Source: Bacteroidales bacterium (GTDB taxonomy: Bacteria > Bacteroidota > Bacteroidia > Bacteroidales > Bacteroidaceae). Taken from it: DNA of 64,000 bases. The translations under genes were made by a program, and so were the position numbers. The stretch is taken from positions 1-64,000 of the forward strand of contig JAAYUD010000100.1 of NCBI GenBank assembly GCA_012517855.1, read 5' to 3'. Below, in pieces: positions 45,664 through 55,767 of this stretch; positions within the stretch are counted from its first letter, which is position 1; each line of letters opens with the position of its first letter. The notes below the pieces were generated by a model that did not search any database, was not told where the DNA came from, and was given only the letters and a program-made list of their open reading frames with translations.

Positions 45664-46416
45664 TTATTCTACGACTCTATTTGTTGTTGAGAGAAAAGTG
45701 GTGAGAAGTTCTTCCCAACTGTCACAAAAAGCTCTCATAGAAGGGAAAAGGATGTTTGCACCTGCTTCCCATAAAACGTTGTCTTCTAGCTCACCCGTAT
45801 TTAGTGCGATGGTGAATATTCCTGCTGCGACACTTGATTGTATGCCGAGTGGGGCGTTTTCAACAACAATGGCTTCTTCCGGTTTCAAATCTCCTTTTCT
45901 CAGTCCCATTAGATAAGGTTCCGGATGAGGCTTACCTATTTTTACATCAAAGGCTGTTACCATAAGTTCTTGTTTGAAGAGCCCCGGATAGTTTTCTTCC
46001 AATCGTCCTAAAAGAGATTTTTGCCCTGAACCTGTGACAATCATTGGTGTGAGTCCCGATTGCTTGACTTGGTGCACTAAATCCAAGCCTCCATCAAAAG
46101 GTTTGGCTAGTGGGAAAGTGTTGAAAACATCACATTTGTCTTGATATATCTTTTTGATTTCTTTATCCGAGAAATCTCTACCATATTGTCTTTGTGCTAT
46201 AATGTTGATGGTGGATGCGCCAGTTCGCCCCTCGTTCAGGTAAGCTTCTTTTTCTTCAAATTGCAGTCCGTTTTTATGAAGAGCCGAGCACCATGCTTTG
46301 GCATGGTATGGCATTGAATTGAACAGGACGCCGTCCATGTCAAATAAAACGGCTTTGGGTGAAAGATTTGAATAAGAATGGGAGGTCAGATATTTCTTGA
46401 TGTGTGTTTCGAACAT
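45664..46416 (-). CDS. HAD-superfamily hydrolase, beta-phosphoglucomutase-like
   Basis: A 250-residue HAD phosphatase or mutase. Motif I is AVLFDMDGVLFNSMPYHAKA (Asp26 nucleophile), motif II TGSGQKSLLGRL, and motif III/IV KIGKPHPEPYLMGL with AIVVENAPLGIQSSVAAGI; a helical cap follows motif I. It resembles beta-phosphoglucomutase and related sugar-phosphate phosphatases; the substrate is uncertain. It follows pgi by 110 bp on the same strand, so a link to glucose-phosphate metabolism is possible. Confidence 0.88.
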   Translation of the reverse strand: MFETHIKKYLTSHSYSNLSPKAVLFDMDGVLFNSMPYHAKAWCSALHKNGLQFEEKEAYLNEGRTGASTINIIAQRQYGRDFSDKEIKKIYQDKCDVFNTFPLAKPFDGGLDLVHQVKQSGLTPMIVTGSGQKSLLGRLEENYPGLFKQELMVTAFDVKIGKPHPEPYLMGLRKGDLKPEEAIVVENAPLGIQSSVAAGIFTIALNTGELEDNVLWEAGANILFPSMRAFCDSWEELLTTFLSTTNRVVE

Positions 46417-46526
46417 ATTATTTGTTTTATACTAATAAAATGAACTCCACATCCACTTCCTAATATCTGTTTCAGGATAGTGCGATGTGGGGTCTATAAT
46501 CATTTTGTCCTAATCGAATAGAACGT

Positions 46527-47870
46527 TTACTTTTTCAGTCTTTCTTGAATGGCTTTTGATTCGCTTTCGTAACCGGGTTTATTGAGTAGCGCAAACATAT
46601 TCTTTTTGTATGCTTCAACACCTGGTTGGTTGAATGGGTTTACTTCGAGAATATAGCCACTGATACCGCAACCTACTTCAAAGAAGTAAATGAGTTCTCC
46701 AATAGTCTCTTCTTCGAGTTTAGAGATGGATAAGCGGATATTTGGAACACCTCCGTCTACATGTGCCAATTGGGTGCCAAGTTCGGCCATCTTATTTACT
46801 TCATCAACGCGTTTGCCTGCCAGAAAGTTTAATCCATCCAGATTTTCGCTATCAGAAGGAACTCTTAGTTCATTATCTGAATTTTCTACAGAGATAACGG
46901 TCTCAAATATACTACGTTCACCGTCTTGAATCCATTGACCCATGGAATGAAGATCTGTAGTAAGATCGACTGATGCAGGGAATATGCCTTTATTGTCTTT
47001 ACCTTCCGATTCACCATAAAGCTGTTTCCACCATTCGCCGACGAAATGCAGTTTGGGATTAAAGTTGGCAAGAATTTCAATTTTTTTGCCTCTTTTATAT
47101 AATTCATTACGGGTGGCTGCATAGATGGCTGCAATGTTTTTTTCGAATGGTACATTAACACCACAAGCCTTCTCCATTGCCGTAGCACCTGCTACCAGTT
47201 TTTCAATGTCAAATCCTGCAACAGCAATTGGAAGTAGTCCTACAGGAGTGAGAACAGAAAAACGGCCTCCCACGTTATCTGGAATGATGTAAGATTTATA
47301 GCCTTCCTTATCGGCAGTAGTACGTGCGGCGCCTTTTTTAGCGTCGGTAATAGCAACAATGACTTTGCGGGCCATTTCCTTACCACGTTGATCTTCACAT
47401 TGCTTTTTCAACAACCGGAAAGCGAGTGCTGTCTCTGTTGTTGTACCTGACTTGGATATATTTATAACGCCGAATTTTTTATCTTTCAGAAAAGAAGTCA
47501 ATTCGCAGAGGTAATCTTCTCCTAGATTATTACCGGCATAAAGAATAACCGGAGCTTTTTTCTTTTCTTGTAACCAACTGAAATAATTAGAGAGTGCTTC
47601 AATAGCGGCACGGGCTCCTAAATAGCTTCCGCCGATACCTGCAACGACAACTACTTCGCAATTTTCTTTGAGAACTTTTGCCGTGGCATTGATATCGTCA
47701 AGCTGTGCTTTAGTGATAGAAGAAGGCAGATGTAGCCATCCTAAAAAATCATTTCCTTTTCCGGTACCGTCTTCCAACGTTTTGCGGGCTGCCATGGCAA
47801 CTTCTGCATAGCTGTTTACGTTTTCTTTTGAAATAAAACCGAATGTCTTTTCAATGTTTAAACTAACCAT
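46527..47870 (-). CDS. pgi: Glucose-6-phosphate isomerase
   Basis: A 447-residue bacterial-type isomerase (interconverts glucose 6-phosphate and fructose 6-phosphate). Family signatures are [20 protein letters not shown] near residue 75, [36 protein letters not shown] near 195, and the C-terminal [20 protein letters not shown]. It lies 23 bp after gpsA, so it is the third gene of the lysS-gpsA-pgi group. Cytoplasmic. Confidence 0.96.
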   Translation of the reverse strand: MVSLNIEKTFGFISKENVNSYAEVAMAARKTLEDGTGKGNDFLGWLHLPSSITKAQLDDINATAKVLKENCEVVVVAGIGGSYLGARAAIEALSNYFSWLQEKKKAPVILYAGNNLGEDYLCELTSFLKDKKFGVINISKSGTTTETALAFRLLKKQCEDQRGKEMARKVIVAITDAKKGAARTTADKEGYKSYIIPDNVGGRFSVLTPVGLLPIAVAGFDIEKLVAGATAMEKACGVNVPFEKNIAAIYAATRNELYKRGKKIEILANFNPKLHFVGEWWKQLYGESEGKDNKGIFPASVDLTTDLHSMGQWIQDGERSIFETVISVENSDNELRVPSDSENLDGLNFLAGKRVDEVNKMAELGTQLAHVDGGVPNIRLSISKLEEETIGELIYFFEVGCGISGYILEVNPFNQPGVEAYKKNMFALLNKPGYESESKAIQERLKK

Positions 47871-47893
47871 ATCTCTTACTTTTTAAGTGTATT

Positions 47894-48892
47894 TTAGTTG
47901 AATCTATTTGTTAACTTAATAATTTCGGTAGCGCTATTTTTCTTGTCGTATAGAATATTGTATACAGTATCTAAAATAGGCATGTCAATATGGAAATGCT
48001 CGTTTATCTCTTTAATGCATTTTGTTCCATAATAACCTTCGGCTACCATTTCCATTTCTATTTGCGCACTTTTTACCGAATAACCTTTACCTATCATCGT
48101 GCCGAATACCCGATTGCGGCTGAAGTTGGAATAACTAGTTACGAGTAGGTCTCCCAAATAGACGGATGAATCAATATTGCGCGGCATCGGATCAATAGCT
48201 TTTAGAAATCGATCCATTTCGCGGATAGCATTGGATATAAGAACGGCGTGAAAGTTGTCTCCGTATTTCTGCCCATAACAGATGCCCGCAGCAATGGCAT
48301 ACACATTTTTTAGAACAGCACCGTATTCTATACCCAAAATATCTTCACTTACTGATGTACGAATATAATTGTTTGCCATCTTTTCTGCAAACAACTCTGC
48401 CTTCTTTTTGTTAGAACAAGCTATTGTTAGATATGACAATCGCTCCAAAGCTATTTCTTCTGCATGGCTAGGTCCGCTTACAACCAGAATATTTTCTGAA
48501 GGAATATGATATCTTTTCATGAAATACTCTGAGATGGAAAGATTTTCATCTGGAACGATTCCTTTAATAGCGCTCAAGATAGTCTTGCCGCTGATATCCT
48601 TTGTCAATTTTTCGAGATGAGATTTGACATAAGGTGAGGGAGTTACTAATATTAGTGTATCCGATTCGTCTACAATTTTATTGATATCCGAACTAAAGCG
48701 AATGCGACTTGTGTCGAACGTAACATCTGTTAGATAGGCCGGATTATGACCTAAGCGGATGAAGTCGGCAATACGATCGTCTCGGCGCATATACCAATTG
48801 ATGGACTTCTCTTTCGATAAAAATATTTTTGCTATGGCGGTAGCCCAGCTTCCTCCTCCTAAAACAGCTATTTTACTTCTTCTAATTAGCAT
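47894..48892 (-). CDS. gpsA: NAD(P)H-dependent glycerol-3-phosphate dehydrogenase
   Basis: The ATG at 48892 (MLIRRSKIAVLGGGSWAT) gives 332 aa, the usual length; an ATG 15 bp earlier would also work. Motifs are GGGSWATAIAK (Rossmann start), GPSHAEEIALERLSYL near residue 145, and KNVYAIAAGICYG, the catalytic Lys region. It makes sn-glycerol 3-phosphate for phospholipid synthesis. The start overlaps the lysS stop by 7 bp, so it is translated from the lysS transcript. Confidence 0.95.
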   Translation of the reverse strand: MLIRRSKIAVLGGGSWATAIAKIFLSKEKSINWYMRRDDRIADFIRLGHNPAYLTDVTFDTSRIRFSSDINKIVDESDTLILVTPSPYVKSHLEKLTKDISGKTILSAIKGIVPDENLSISEYFMKRYHIPSENILVVSGPSHAEEIALERLSYLTIACSNKKKAELFAEKMANNYIRTSVSEDILGIEYGAVLKNVYAIAAGICYGQKYGDNFHAVLISNAIREMDRFLKAIDPMPRNIDSSVYLGDLLVTSYSNFSRNRVFGTMIGKGYSVKSAQIEMEMVAEGYYGTKCIKEINEHFHIDMPILDTVYNILYDKKNSATEIIKLTNRFN

Positions 48893-50622
48893 AGCTTCTC
48901 TAACCATTCTCCAACCTCTGCTACTGTGGGGTTGGTAAGTTCTAGTTTGTATTTTTTATTGATGCCGCAAATATCCATTTGAAGTTTTTGAGGATTGACT
49001 CCTTTCATGTCTTCAATTAGATTATAACCTGCTTTATAAAACACCGGTACCCAATCGGCACTGATGCCTAGAGCCGTGAATTTATCAACGCCATCTTTTT
49101 TAGTTTCCTTTTCAGGGCGCATTTGTGGAAATAGCAGTACTTCCTGGATAGCGCTTTTACCTGTCATAAGCATAACAAGTCGGTCTATACCTATGCCAAT
49201 ACCGCTTGTCGGAGGCATACCATATTGTAGAGCTCTTAAAAAGTCTTGATCAATGACCATCGCTTCATCATCACCCTTATCGGCGAGACGCATTTGCTCT
49301 TTGAATCGTTCTTCCTGATCAATAGGATCGTTGAGCTCAGAATATGCATTTGCTAACTCTTTACCATTAACCATTAATTCAAAGCGCTCGGTTAGCCCCG
49401 GTTTATTTCGATGCATTTTTGTTAATGGAGACATTTCTACCGGATAGTCTGTAATAAATGTGGGCTGTATAAAGGTCCCTTCACAAAATTCTCCAAAGAT
49501 CTCATCAATGAGTTTTCCTTTGCCCATCGTATCATCAATCTCCATATTTAGTTTTTTGCAGACTTCACGAATTTGCTCTTCGTTCATGCCGTGAAGATCG
49601 TAACCTGTTTTTTCGTTGATCGCATCAAGAATAGGCAAACGGCGGTAGGGGGCTTTAAAACTGATTGTCTTGCCATCTATAATACTTTCGCACGTTCCAT
49701 TGACAGCTATACAAATCGTTTCGAGCATTTTTTCTGTGAATGACATCATCCAATTATAGTCTTTGTATTGAACGTAAAGTTCCATACAGGTGAATTCAGG
49801 ATTGTGGGTTCTATCCATTCCTTCATTACGGAAATTCTTCCCTATCTCATAAACTCCTTCGAAACCGCCTACAATGAGTCTCTTCAAATAAAGCTCCGTG
49901 GCAATACGTAGGTAAAGATCAATATTGAGCGAGTTATGGTGTGTGGTGAATGGACGGGCACTGGCACCACCGGGAATAGATTGCAGAATAGGAGTTTCAA
50001 CTTCTGTGTAACCTGCTTCGTTAAGAATATTGCGCAACGTTTCAAGTATCTTGCTGCGTTTTAGAAAGGTGTCTTTTACGTCTTCGTTTACGATCAAATC
50101 TACATAACGTTGACGATAACGTAGCTCTGGATCGTCGAATGAATCGTAAACGTTTCCGTCTTTCATCTTGACGATAGGCAGCGGGCGCAAACTCTTTGAA
50201 AGAACAGTCAACTTTTTGGCATGGATTGTTATTTCGCCCATTTGAGTTCTAAAAACAAAGCCTTCAATACCGACGATGTCGCCTATATCCAACAAACGTT
50301 TGAATACGACATTGTACATGTCTTTGTTTTCTTCTGTTGAGATATCATCTCGAGTAACATACACCTGGATGCGACCTCTAGAGTCTTTTAATTCTATAAA
50401 TGACGCTTTTCCCATAATGCGGCGGCTCATTATTCGTCCGGCTATAGATACTTGGCGTTTAGGTTCATCTTCGGCTGTATCTTTATATTCGGCAATAATG
50501 TCTGTCGAAAAAGCATTTGTTACATATTCTTCTGCAGGATATGGGTTGATTCCCATTTGGCGGAGCTCATCCAAACTATTGCGGCGGATAATCTCTTGCT
50601 CACTAAGTTCTAATACATTCAT
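48886..50622 (-). CDS. lysS: Lysyl-tRNA synthetase, class II
   Basis: A 578-residue class II synthetase that charges tRNA-Lys. The anticodon-binding OB-fold lies at about 50-150 (VSIAGRIMSRRIMGKASFIE), motif 1 near 200 (VETPILQSIPGGASARPF), motif 2 near 260 (FRNEGMDRTHNPEFTCMEL) and motif 3 near 480 (GIGIGIDRLVMLMTGK). The C-terminal 75 residues after the catalytic core (DGVDKFTALGISADWVPVFY onward) are an extra domain found in Bacteroidetes LysS. It heads the lysS-gpsA-pgi operon. Confidence 0.96.
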   Translation of the reverse strand: MNVLELSEQEIIRRNSLDELRQMGINPYPAEEYVTNAFSTDIIAEYKDTAEDEPKRQVSIAGRIMSRRIMGKASFIELKDSRGRIQVYVTRDDISTEENKDMYNVVFKRLLDIGDIVGIEGFVFRTQMGEITIHAKKLTVLSKSLRPLPIVKMKDGNVYDSFDDPELRYRQRYVDLIVNEDVKDTFLKRSKILETLRNILNEAGYTEVETPILQSIPGGASARPFTTHHNSLNIDLYLRIATELYLKRLIVGGFEGVYEIGKNFRNEGMDRTHNPEFTCMELYVQYKDYNWMMSFTEKMLETICIAVNGTCESIIDGKTISFKAPYRRLPILDAINEKTGYDLHGMNEEQIREVCKKLNMEIDDTMGKGKLIDEIFGEFCEGTFIQPTFITDYPVEMSPLTKMHRNKPGLTERFELMVNGKELANAYSELNDPIDQEERFKEQMRLADKGDDEAMVIDQDFLRALQYGMPPTSGIGIGIDRLVMLMTGKSAIQEVLLFPQMRPEKETKKDGVDKFTALGISADWVPVFYKAGYNLIEDMKGVNPQKLQMDICGINKKYKLELTNPTVAEVGEWLEKLC

Positions 50623-50751
50623 TTAAACAGTTTTATATACTTGTTGAAGCGCAAAAGTAATAATAATTTTAGGATAAATCGAATAAAATGCTAACTAATT
50701 GGTCTAATTGCATCGATTGTGCTGGTCGAGCTAATAAAATGTCTTTTGTAG

Positions 50752-50782
50752 TTTGTCATTTCATTTTTCAATAGTAACTTTG
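50752..50782 (+). promoter_or_regulatory. Bacteroides-type promoter for the HD gene
   Basis: TTTG (50752-50755), 19 bp, then TAACTTTG (50775-50782) matches the Bacteroides pattern well. The start codon is 48 bp downstream. Confidence 0.65.
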
Positions 50783-50830
50783 TCAGCAATTGAAGTGACT
50801 TAATGTGAAGTATATATAATTAGAATAGTG

Positions 50831-51367
50831 ATGGATCCTTTTTCAATGATAAATAAATATTATCCTGATGATAATAGGTTGAAGCAGATATTAGTAATTC
50901 ATAGCAGCGAGGTGAGAGATAAAGCACTGTGGATAGTCGATCATCATCCTGAGCTGGAAGCCAATAGAGAGTTCATAAACGAAGCCGCAATGGTTCATGA
51001 TATAGGCATTTTTCTGACAGATGCTCCTTCTATTTATTGTTTTGGTGTAGAACCATATATTCGGCATGGGTACCTGGGGGCGGAATTAATGCGTAAAGAG
51101 GGATTCCCTCTGCATGCATTTGTTTGCGAAAGGCATACCGGAGCTGGGTTATCTCTTGAAGATATAGAACGCCAGCAATTGCCTGTGCCACATAAACAGA
51201 TGTTGCCTGTAAGTGTAGAAGAGCAAATAATTTGCTTTGCCGATAAATTTTTTTCAAAAACTAAATTAGGGCAGGAAAAGACAGTAGAGAAGGCACGTAA
51301 AAGTCTATCGAAGTATGGAGAGATTGGCTTACAAAGGTTCGATAATTGGTGTAAATGCTTCCTTTAG
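50831..51367 (+). CDS. HD-domain (HDIG-type) phosphohydrolase
   Basis: The ATG at 50831 gives 178 aa; a GTG three bases upstream is less likely. Metal ligands visible are His in ILVIHSSEVRDKA, the HD pair in AAMVHDIGIFLTDAP, His in ERHTGAGL and Asp in ICFADKFFSKT. It is a small stand-alone HD hydrolase of the HDIG type, likely acting on a nucleotide or phosphate ester; substrate unknown. It precedes lptD by 91 bp on the same strand, but no functional link is known. Confidence 0.88.
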   Translation: MDPFSMINKYYPDDNRLKQILVIHSSEVRDKALWIVDHHPELEANREFINEAAMVHDIGIFLTDAPSIYCFGVEPYIRHGYLGAELMRKEGFPLHAFVCERHTGAGLSLEDIERQQLPVPHKQMLPVSVEEQIICFADKFFSKTKLGQEKTVEKARKSLSKYGEIGLQRFDNWCKCFL

Positions 51368-51458
51368 AAAACTAAAAGATTAATAAAGTACGTCTAAAAA
51401 GCCATTATTTGCTGAAGTTTGAGTAATTTTGTCAGTTATTTTAGTAAACGCATATTGA

Positions 51459-54176
51459 ATGTCGTCATTTAATTGGAATAAGATATTAGCAGCACTAATA
51501 GCGGCAGCCATTTTGTTGCCGGCGTTGGCTGAATCGCAGCGCCCCAAACGGAAGACTGCTTCGCCAACTACTATGAAGGCTGATGCTGTGAAGGTTGATA
51601 CGTTGAAGACTGATTCTTTGGCTCAAGATACTGCAGGCAAGAAAAAGAACACTTCGTTTAATGCTCCAGTGCAATATTCGGCTGACGATTCTATTGTTTT
51701 TACTCACGACGGACATGCCCATCTCTACGGTAATGGTAAAGTCAGTTCTCAAAAAAAAGAACTTGATGCACAGTTGATCACTATGAGTCTAGATAGCAGT
51801 ACTGCTTTTGCTCGGGGCGAAACGGATTCAGTTGGTAAAATAATTGGTAAACCTGTGTTTAAGGATGGAGATACTTCATATGAATCGAAAACAATTCGAT
51901 ATAATTTTAAAAGTAAAAAGGGTATAATCAGCGATGTCGTTACTCAACAAGGCGAAGGTTATGTAGTGGGGAATAATGCCAAAAAGGGAGCTGATGATGA
52001 GCTTTTTATGAGTGGCGGTAAATATACAACGTGTACCGATCACGAACACCCTGACTTCTATTTTCAAATGACGCGTGCAAAAGTTCGTCCCAAAAAGAAT
52101 GTGATTACGGGCCCTGCCTATCTCGTTGTTCAAGACGTGCCGTTACCTATTGCAGTACCGTTCTTTTTCTTTCCTTTTACTAGTAAGTATTCTTCAGGCA
52201 TTCTTATGCCAACTTATATGGACGATTCGAGTCGTGGATTCGGTTTGACAAATGGCGGCTACTACTTTGCAATCAATGATTATATGGACTTAAAGTTGAC
52301 GGCCGATATTTATACAAAGGGGTCTTGGGCTTTGAATGCTTTGACTAATTATAATAAGAGGTATCGTTATTCGGGATCTTTTCAGGCTGCTTATCAGGTG
52401 ACCAAAACTGGTGATAAGGGTCTGGATTACGCTGTGGCAAAAGACTTTAAAATAATATGGAACCACCGACAGGATGCAAAGGCTAATCCTAATAGCACTT
52501 TTTCGGCGAGCGTTAATTTTGCAACGAGTAGTTATGAACGGACGAATGTGAACAACTTATATGATGCGCGAGCTATGACGCAGAATACTAAAACGTCAAG
52601 TGTTAGTTATTCGCGAAGTTTCCCCGATCAAAACCTGACTTTATCGAGTACTTTTAATATTGCTCAGACACTTGCCGATTCTTCTATTGCAATCACAATG
52701 CCCGATCTAAACATAGCGATGAGTCATATTTATCCTTTCAAAAGGAAGAAGGCGATAGGAAATGAAAAATGGTATGAGAAAATATCATTGGGTTACACCG
52801 GACGTCTGACAAATAGTATCAAAACAAAAGATAATAAAATATTCAGTAGCAGTCTGACTCGTGACTGGATAAATGGAATGCAGCACAATATTCCTATCAG
52901 TGCTACTTTTACCTTGTTCAAATATTTTAATATTACACCATCTGTAAATTATACTGAACGTTGGTACACGCGAAAGATAATGAAGGAATACAATCCGACA
53001 ACAGGAAGTCTGATGATTAATCCCGGTGATACCATTTACGGTTTTCATCGAGTCTATAATTATAGCGCCAGTTTGGGCGTGAGTACAAAACTCTATGGTA
53101 TGTATAAACCGCTGTTTATGCCGAGTAAGGAAATACAGATTCGACACGTATTCACGCCTACTGTCAGTATTAGCGGTGCTCCTGATTTTGGAGCCCCTCG
53201 CTATGGATATTGGAAAAAGTATATTGATAAATCTGGTAATGAACAATATTATTCTCCCTATTCGGAGCAGCCTTTTGGTGTACCAAGTCGTGGTAAACAA
53301 GGACTTGTCAGTTTTGATGTGTCTAATAATATCGAAGCAAAATACAAAACCAAAAATGACTCGGTCAAGAAAGTAAGTATTATTGATGAATTAGGTGCCA
53401 GCCTTTCTTATAATATGGCTGCCGATACTAGGCCATGGAGTGATTTGAGCATGAGATTAAGATTGAAGTGGTTTAAAAATTATGCGATTAATGTGAATGC
53501 TTCATTTGCTACTTATGCTTACCAATTTGATTCGAAAGGTAATGTTTATGTTGGCAATCGTACAGAATGGTCTTACGGACGGTTTGGGCGTTTTCAAGGC
53601 TATGGCTCATCCTTTAGCTATACTATTAATAATGATACTTTCAAGAAGAAAGAAAAGGATAAGGATAAGAAAAAGAAAGAGAATCCAGACGATGAGAACT
53701 CGGATAGTGACCCTTTAAACAAGAATCAAGACCCGGCCATGAGGCAAAAGAAAAATGAGCCTACAAAAGAAAAGGCTAAACTAGATGCCGATGGTTATGA
53801 AACTTTCAATATGCCGTGGTCTATTTCACTAAATTATTCGTATAATATAACGGAAAATACTTCTGCCCCTATTAATAAGCACACTATGCGCTATCCCTAT
53901 AAGTTTACTCATAATGTGAATATGTCGGGAAATTTGAAGCTTTCCAATAAATGGGCATTCAATTTCTCCGGTGGTTATGATTTTCAAAGCAAGAAGATAA
54001 CACAGACTGCAGTAGGCATTACCCGTGATTTGCATTGCTTTACTATGACTTGTAACCTTTCTCCATTTGGCACTTATAAGTATTATAGTTTTACTATTCG
54101 GGCATCGGCAAGTATTCTGCAAGACTTAAAGTGGGATCAGCGTAGCCAAACACAAAGCAATATACAATGGTATTGA
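51459..54176 (+). CDS. lptD: LPS-assembly protein LptD (Bacteroidetes form)
   Basis: A 905-residue outer-membrane protein. A signal peptide (ending ALAES, about residue 26) and a linker rich in Lys/Thr lead to the beta-jellyroll OstA-like domain (about 60-200, DGHAHLYGNGKVSS, GKYTTCTDHEHPDFYFQMTR) and then a large barrel. LptD with the lipoprotein LptE inserts lipopolysaccharide into the outer leaflet. A very charged Lys/Glu/Asp insert (about 728-770, KKKEKDKDKKKKENPDDENS) lies between barrel strands and is probably an extracellular or periplasmic loop. The C-terminus ends in QWY. The assignment rests on overall pattern, length and the conserved TTCTDHEHPDF motif. Confidence 0.88.
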   Translation: MSSFNWNKILAALIAAAILLPALAESQRPKRKTASPTTMKADAVKVDTLKTDSLAQDTAGKKKNTSFNAPVQYSADDSIVFTHDGHAHLYGNGKVSSQKKELDAQLITMSLDSSTAFARGETDSVGKIIGKPVFKDGDTSYESKTIRYNFKSKKGIISDVVTQQGEGYVVGNNAKKGADDELFMSGGKYTTCTDHEHPDFYFQMTRAKVRPKKNVITGPAYLVVQDVPLPIAVPFFFFPFTSKYSSGILMPTYMDDSSRGFGLTNGGYYFAINDYMDLKLTADIYTKGSWALNALTNYNKRYRYSGSFQAAYQVTKTGDKGLDYAVAKDFKIIWNHRQDAKANPNSTFSASVNFATSSYERTNVNNLYDARAMTQNTKTSSVSYSRSFPDQNLTLSSTFNIAQTLADSSIAITMPDLNIAMSHIYPFKRKKAIGNEKWYEKISLGYTGRLTNSIKTKDNKIFSSSLTRDWINGMQHNIPISATFTLFKYFNITPSVNYTERWYTRKIMKEYNPTTGSLMINPGDTIYGFHRVYNYSASLGVSTKLYGMYKPLFMPSKEIQIRHVFTPTVSISGAPDFGAPRYGYWKKYIDKSGNEQYYSPYSEQPFGVPSRGKQGLVSFDVSNNIEAKYKTKNDSVKKVSIIDELGASLSYNMAADTRPWSDLSMRLRLKWFKNYAINVNASFATYAYQFDSKGNVYVGNRTEWSYGRFGRFQGYGSSFSYTINNDTFKKKEKDKDKKKKENPDDENSDSDPLNKNQDPAMRQKKNEPTKEKAKLDADGYETFNMPWSISLNYSYNITENTSAPINKHTMRYPYKFTHNVNMSGNLKLSNKWAFNFSGGYDFQSKKITQTAVGITRDLHCFTMTCNLSPFGTYKYYSFTIRASASILQDLKWDQRSQTQSNIQWY

Positions 54177-54724
54177 TTTTGCTTTATGGTAAGTGATGCA
54201 AGAATGGATTTGATACAAGCAAAAGAATCGTTACACGGTAGCCGAAATATTCCAGAAAATTAATTCATAAAAAAGCCGAATAAGTCCAGTACGGCATTGG
54301 CGCAAACATACCTGTTTCTATAGAGGTAATTACTCTTTTATTCACTGCTCGTGCATGGAAATGCTTCGTCCTTTCCTCTCTGGCAGAAGGTGTTTTGTAC
54401 ACATCTTATTGAATTAGGATTGTTGTATTTAAGGCATTTCTGTCGGCTCATTAATATTTTGTCGTTCCACATATGTGATTCGATCAACTCACATATATGG
54501 AACGATCGACTCACATATGTGAGTTGATCGAATCACATATGTGGAACGACACTTTTCTCGGTATAAAGAGGTGAAATCTGTCAGATATGAACCGAGAATC
54601 ATCAGTATGTTCCACAAAACTCAGGAGGCTGTATGCTTACCATTTGATTAAAATGCAATAAAATTAAGATATTATCTGTCTTGCTTTAATTAATTGTTTA
54701 TTTTTGCTGATATTTTTAATGAAT
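54177..54724. other. Gene-free region with the second copy of the duplicated element
   Basis: This 548-bp gap between lptD and asnA holds the 318-bp element 54276-54593 with its 92-bp palindrome, and a TATTTTTG -7-like box (54699-54706) just before asnA. No open frame of interest was found. Confidence 0.5.
54460..54551. repeat. 92-bp composite palindrome, copy 2
   Basis: It has the same architecture as 37121-37212: 8-bp outer flanks, four CACATATGTG units (the second is CACATATATG) at 22-bp period, and 37-bp perfect arms around an 18-bp centre. The first and third spacers are ATTCGATCAACT and AGTTGATCGAAT, each the reverse complement of the spacer in the same slot of copy 1; the middle spacer GAACGATCGACT is unchanged. 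Flanks (TTTGTACACATCTTATTGAAT, CATTTCTGT upstream; ATATGAACC downstream) are also related to copy 1. Confidence 0.9.
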
Positions 54725-55762
54725 ATGAGTGCAATTATAAAACCGAAGGATTATAAGTCTTTGCTTAATCTTCAGCAGACGGAACAAGGTATAAAGCTTA
54801 TAAAAGAGTTCTTTCAAGAGAATCTGTCTGCCGAGTTGCGTTTGCGTCGAGTGACTGCTCCGCTATTTGTGTTGAAAGGCACAGGTATTAATGACGACTT
54901 GAATGGGGTAGAACGGGCAGTGTCTTTTCCAATAAAAGATATGGGTGATGCAAAGGCCGAAGTGGTGCATTCGCTTGCTAAATGGAAACGTTTGGCTTTG
55001 GCTAAATACCATATAGAATCGGGCTATGGACTATATACCGATATGAACGCTATTCGTGCCGACGAAGAACTTGATAATTTGCATTCGCTTTATGTAGATC
55101 AATGGGATTGGGAACGATCTATTTGTGCTGAAGAGCGTAATATTGATTTTCTGAAGGAAATTGTAAATCGTATATACGCAGCAATGGTCAGAACTGAGTA
55201 TCTGGTATACGAAAGTTATCCTGAGATAAAACCTTGCTTGCCGCAAAAAATTCATTTTATTCATGCCGAAGAATTGCGCTGCCTGTATCCGGAGAAGACT
55301 CCAAAAGAACGTGAAGATGCTATTTGTGAGAAATATGGAGCCGTCTTTATCGTTGGTATCGGTTGCAAACTAGGAGATGGAAAAAAACATGACGGGCGTG
55401 CTCCGGACTATGATGATTATACAACGGAAGGGCTGAATGATTTACCAGGATTGAATGGCGATTTGTTGTTATGGAATGAAGTGTTGCAACGGGCTTTTGA
55501 AATTTCTTCAATGGGAATTCGCGTCAATCAAGAGACATTGCTTAGTCAACTGAAAGAAGAGGGCGAAGAAGAACGATTGAACTATTATTTTCATCAAAAA
55601 CTGATGGCAGGAGAGCTTCCATTGTCTATCGGTGGCGGTATTGGCCAATCTCGTCTTTGCATGTTCTATTTGCGAAAAGCACATATAGGAGAAATCCAGG
55701 CGAGTATATGGCCTGAAGATATGCGCAAAGAGTGTTTGGCTTGTAATATAGAGTTAATATAA
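54725..55762 (+). CDS. asnA: Aspartate-ammonia ligase (asparagine synthetase A)
   Basis: The ATG at 54725 ([14 protein letters not shown]) gives 345 aa, matching the family start; two ATGs lie slightly upstream. It is an AsnA-type class II synthetase-like enzyme that makes asparagine from aspartate, ammonia and ATP. Motifs are [51 protein letters not shown] and the ATP-site [20 protein letters not shown] near residue 310. It is followed by ung after 5 bp, so the two genes share a transcript. Confidence 0.96.
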   Translation: MSAIIKPKDYKSLLNLQQTEQGIKLIKEFFQENLSAELRLRRVTAPLFVLKGTGINDDLNGVERAVSFPIKDMGDAKAEVVHSLAKWKRLALAKYHIESGYGLYTDMNAIRADEELDNLHSLYVDQWDWERSICAEERNIDFLKEIVNRIYAAMVRTEYLVYESYPEIKPCLPQKIHFIHAEELRCLYPEKTPKEREDAICEKYGAVFIVGIGCKLGDGKKHDGRAPDYDDYTTEGLNDLPGLNGDLLLWNEVLQRAFEISSMGIRVNQETLLSQLKEEGEEERLNYYFHQKLMAGELPLSIGGGIGQSRLCMFYLRKAHIGEIQASIWPEDMRKECLACNIELI

Positions 55763-55767
55763 TAACT

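Noticed and set aside
46447-46490. CCACATC/GATGTGG inverted repeat after pgi as terminator
   Set aside because: The loop is 30 nt and there is no clear U tract in the direction of transcription.
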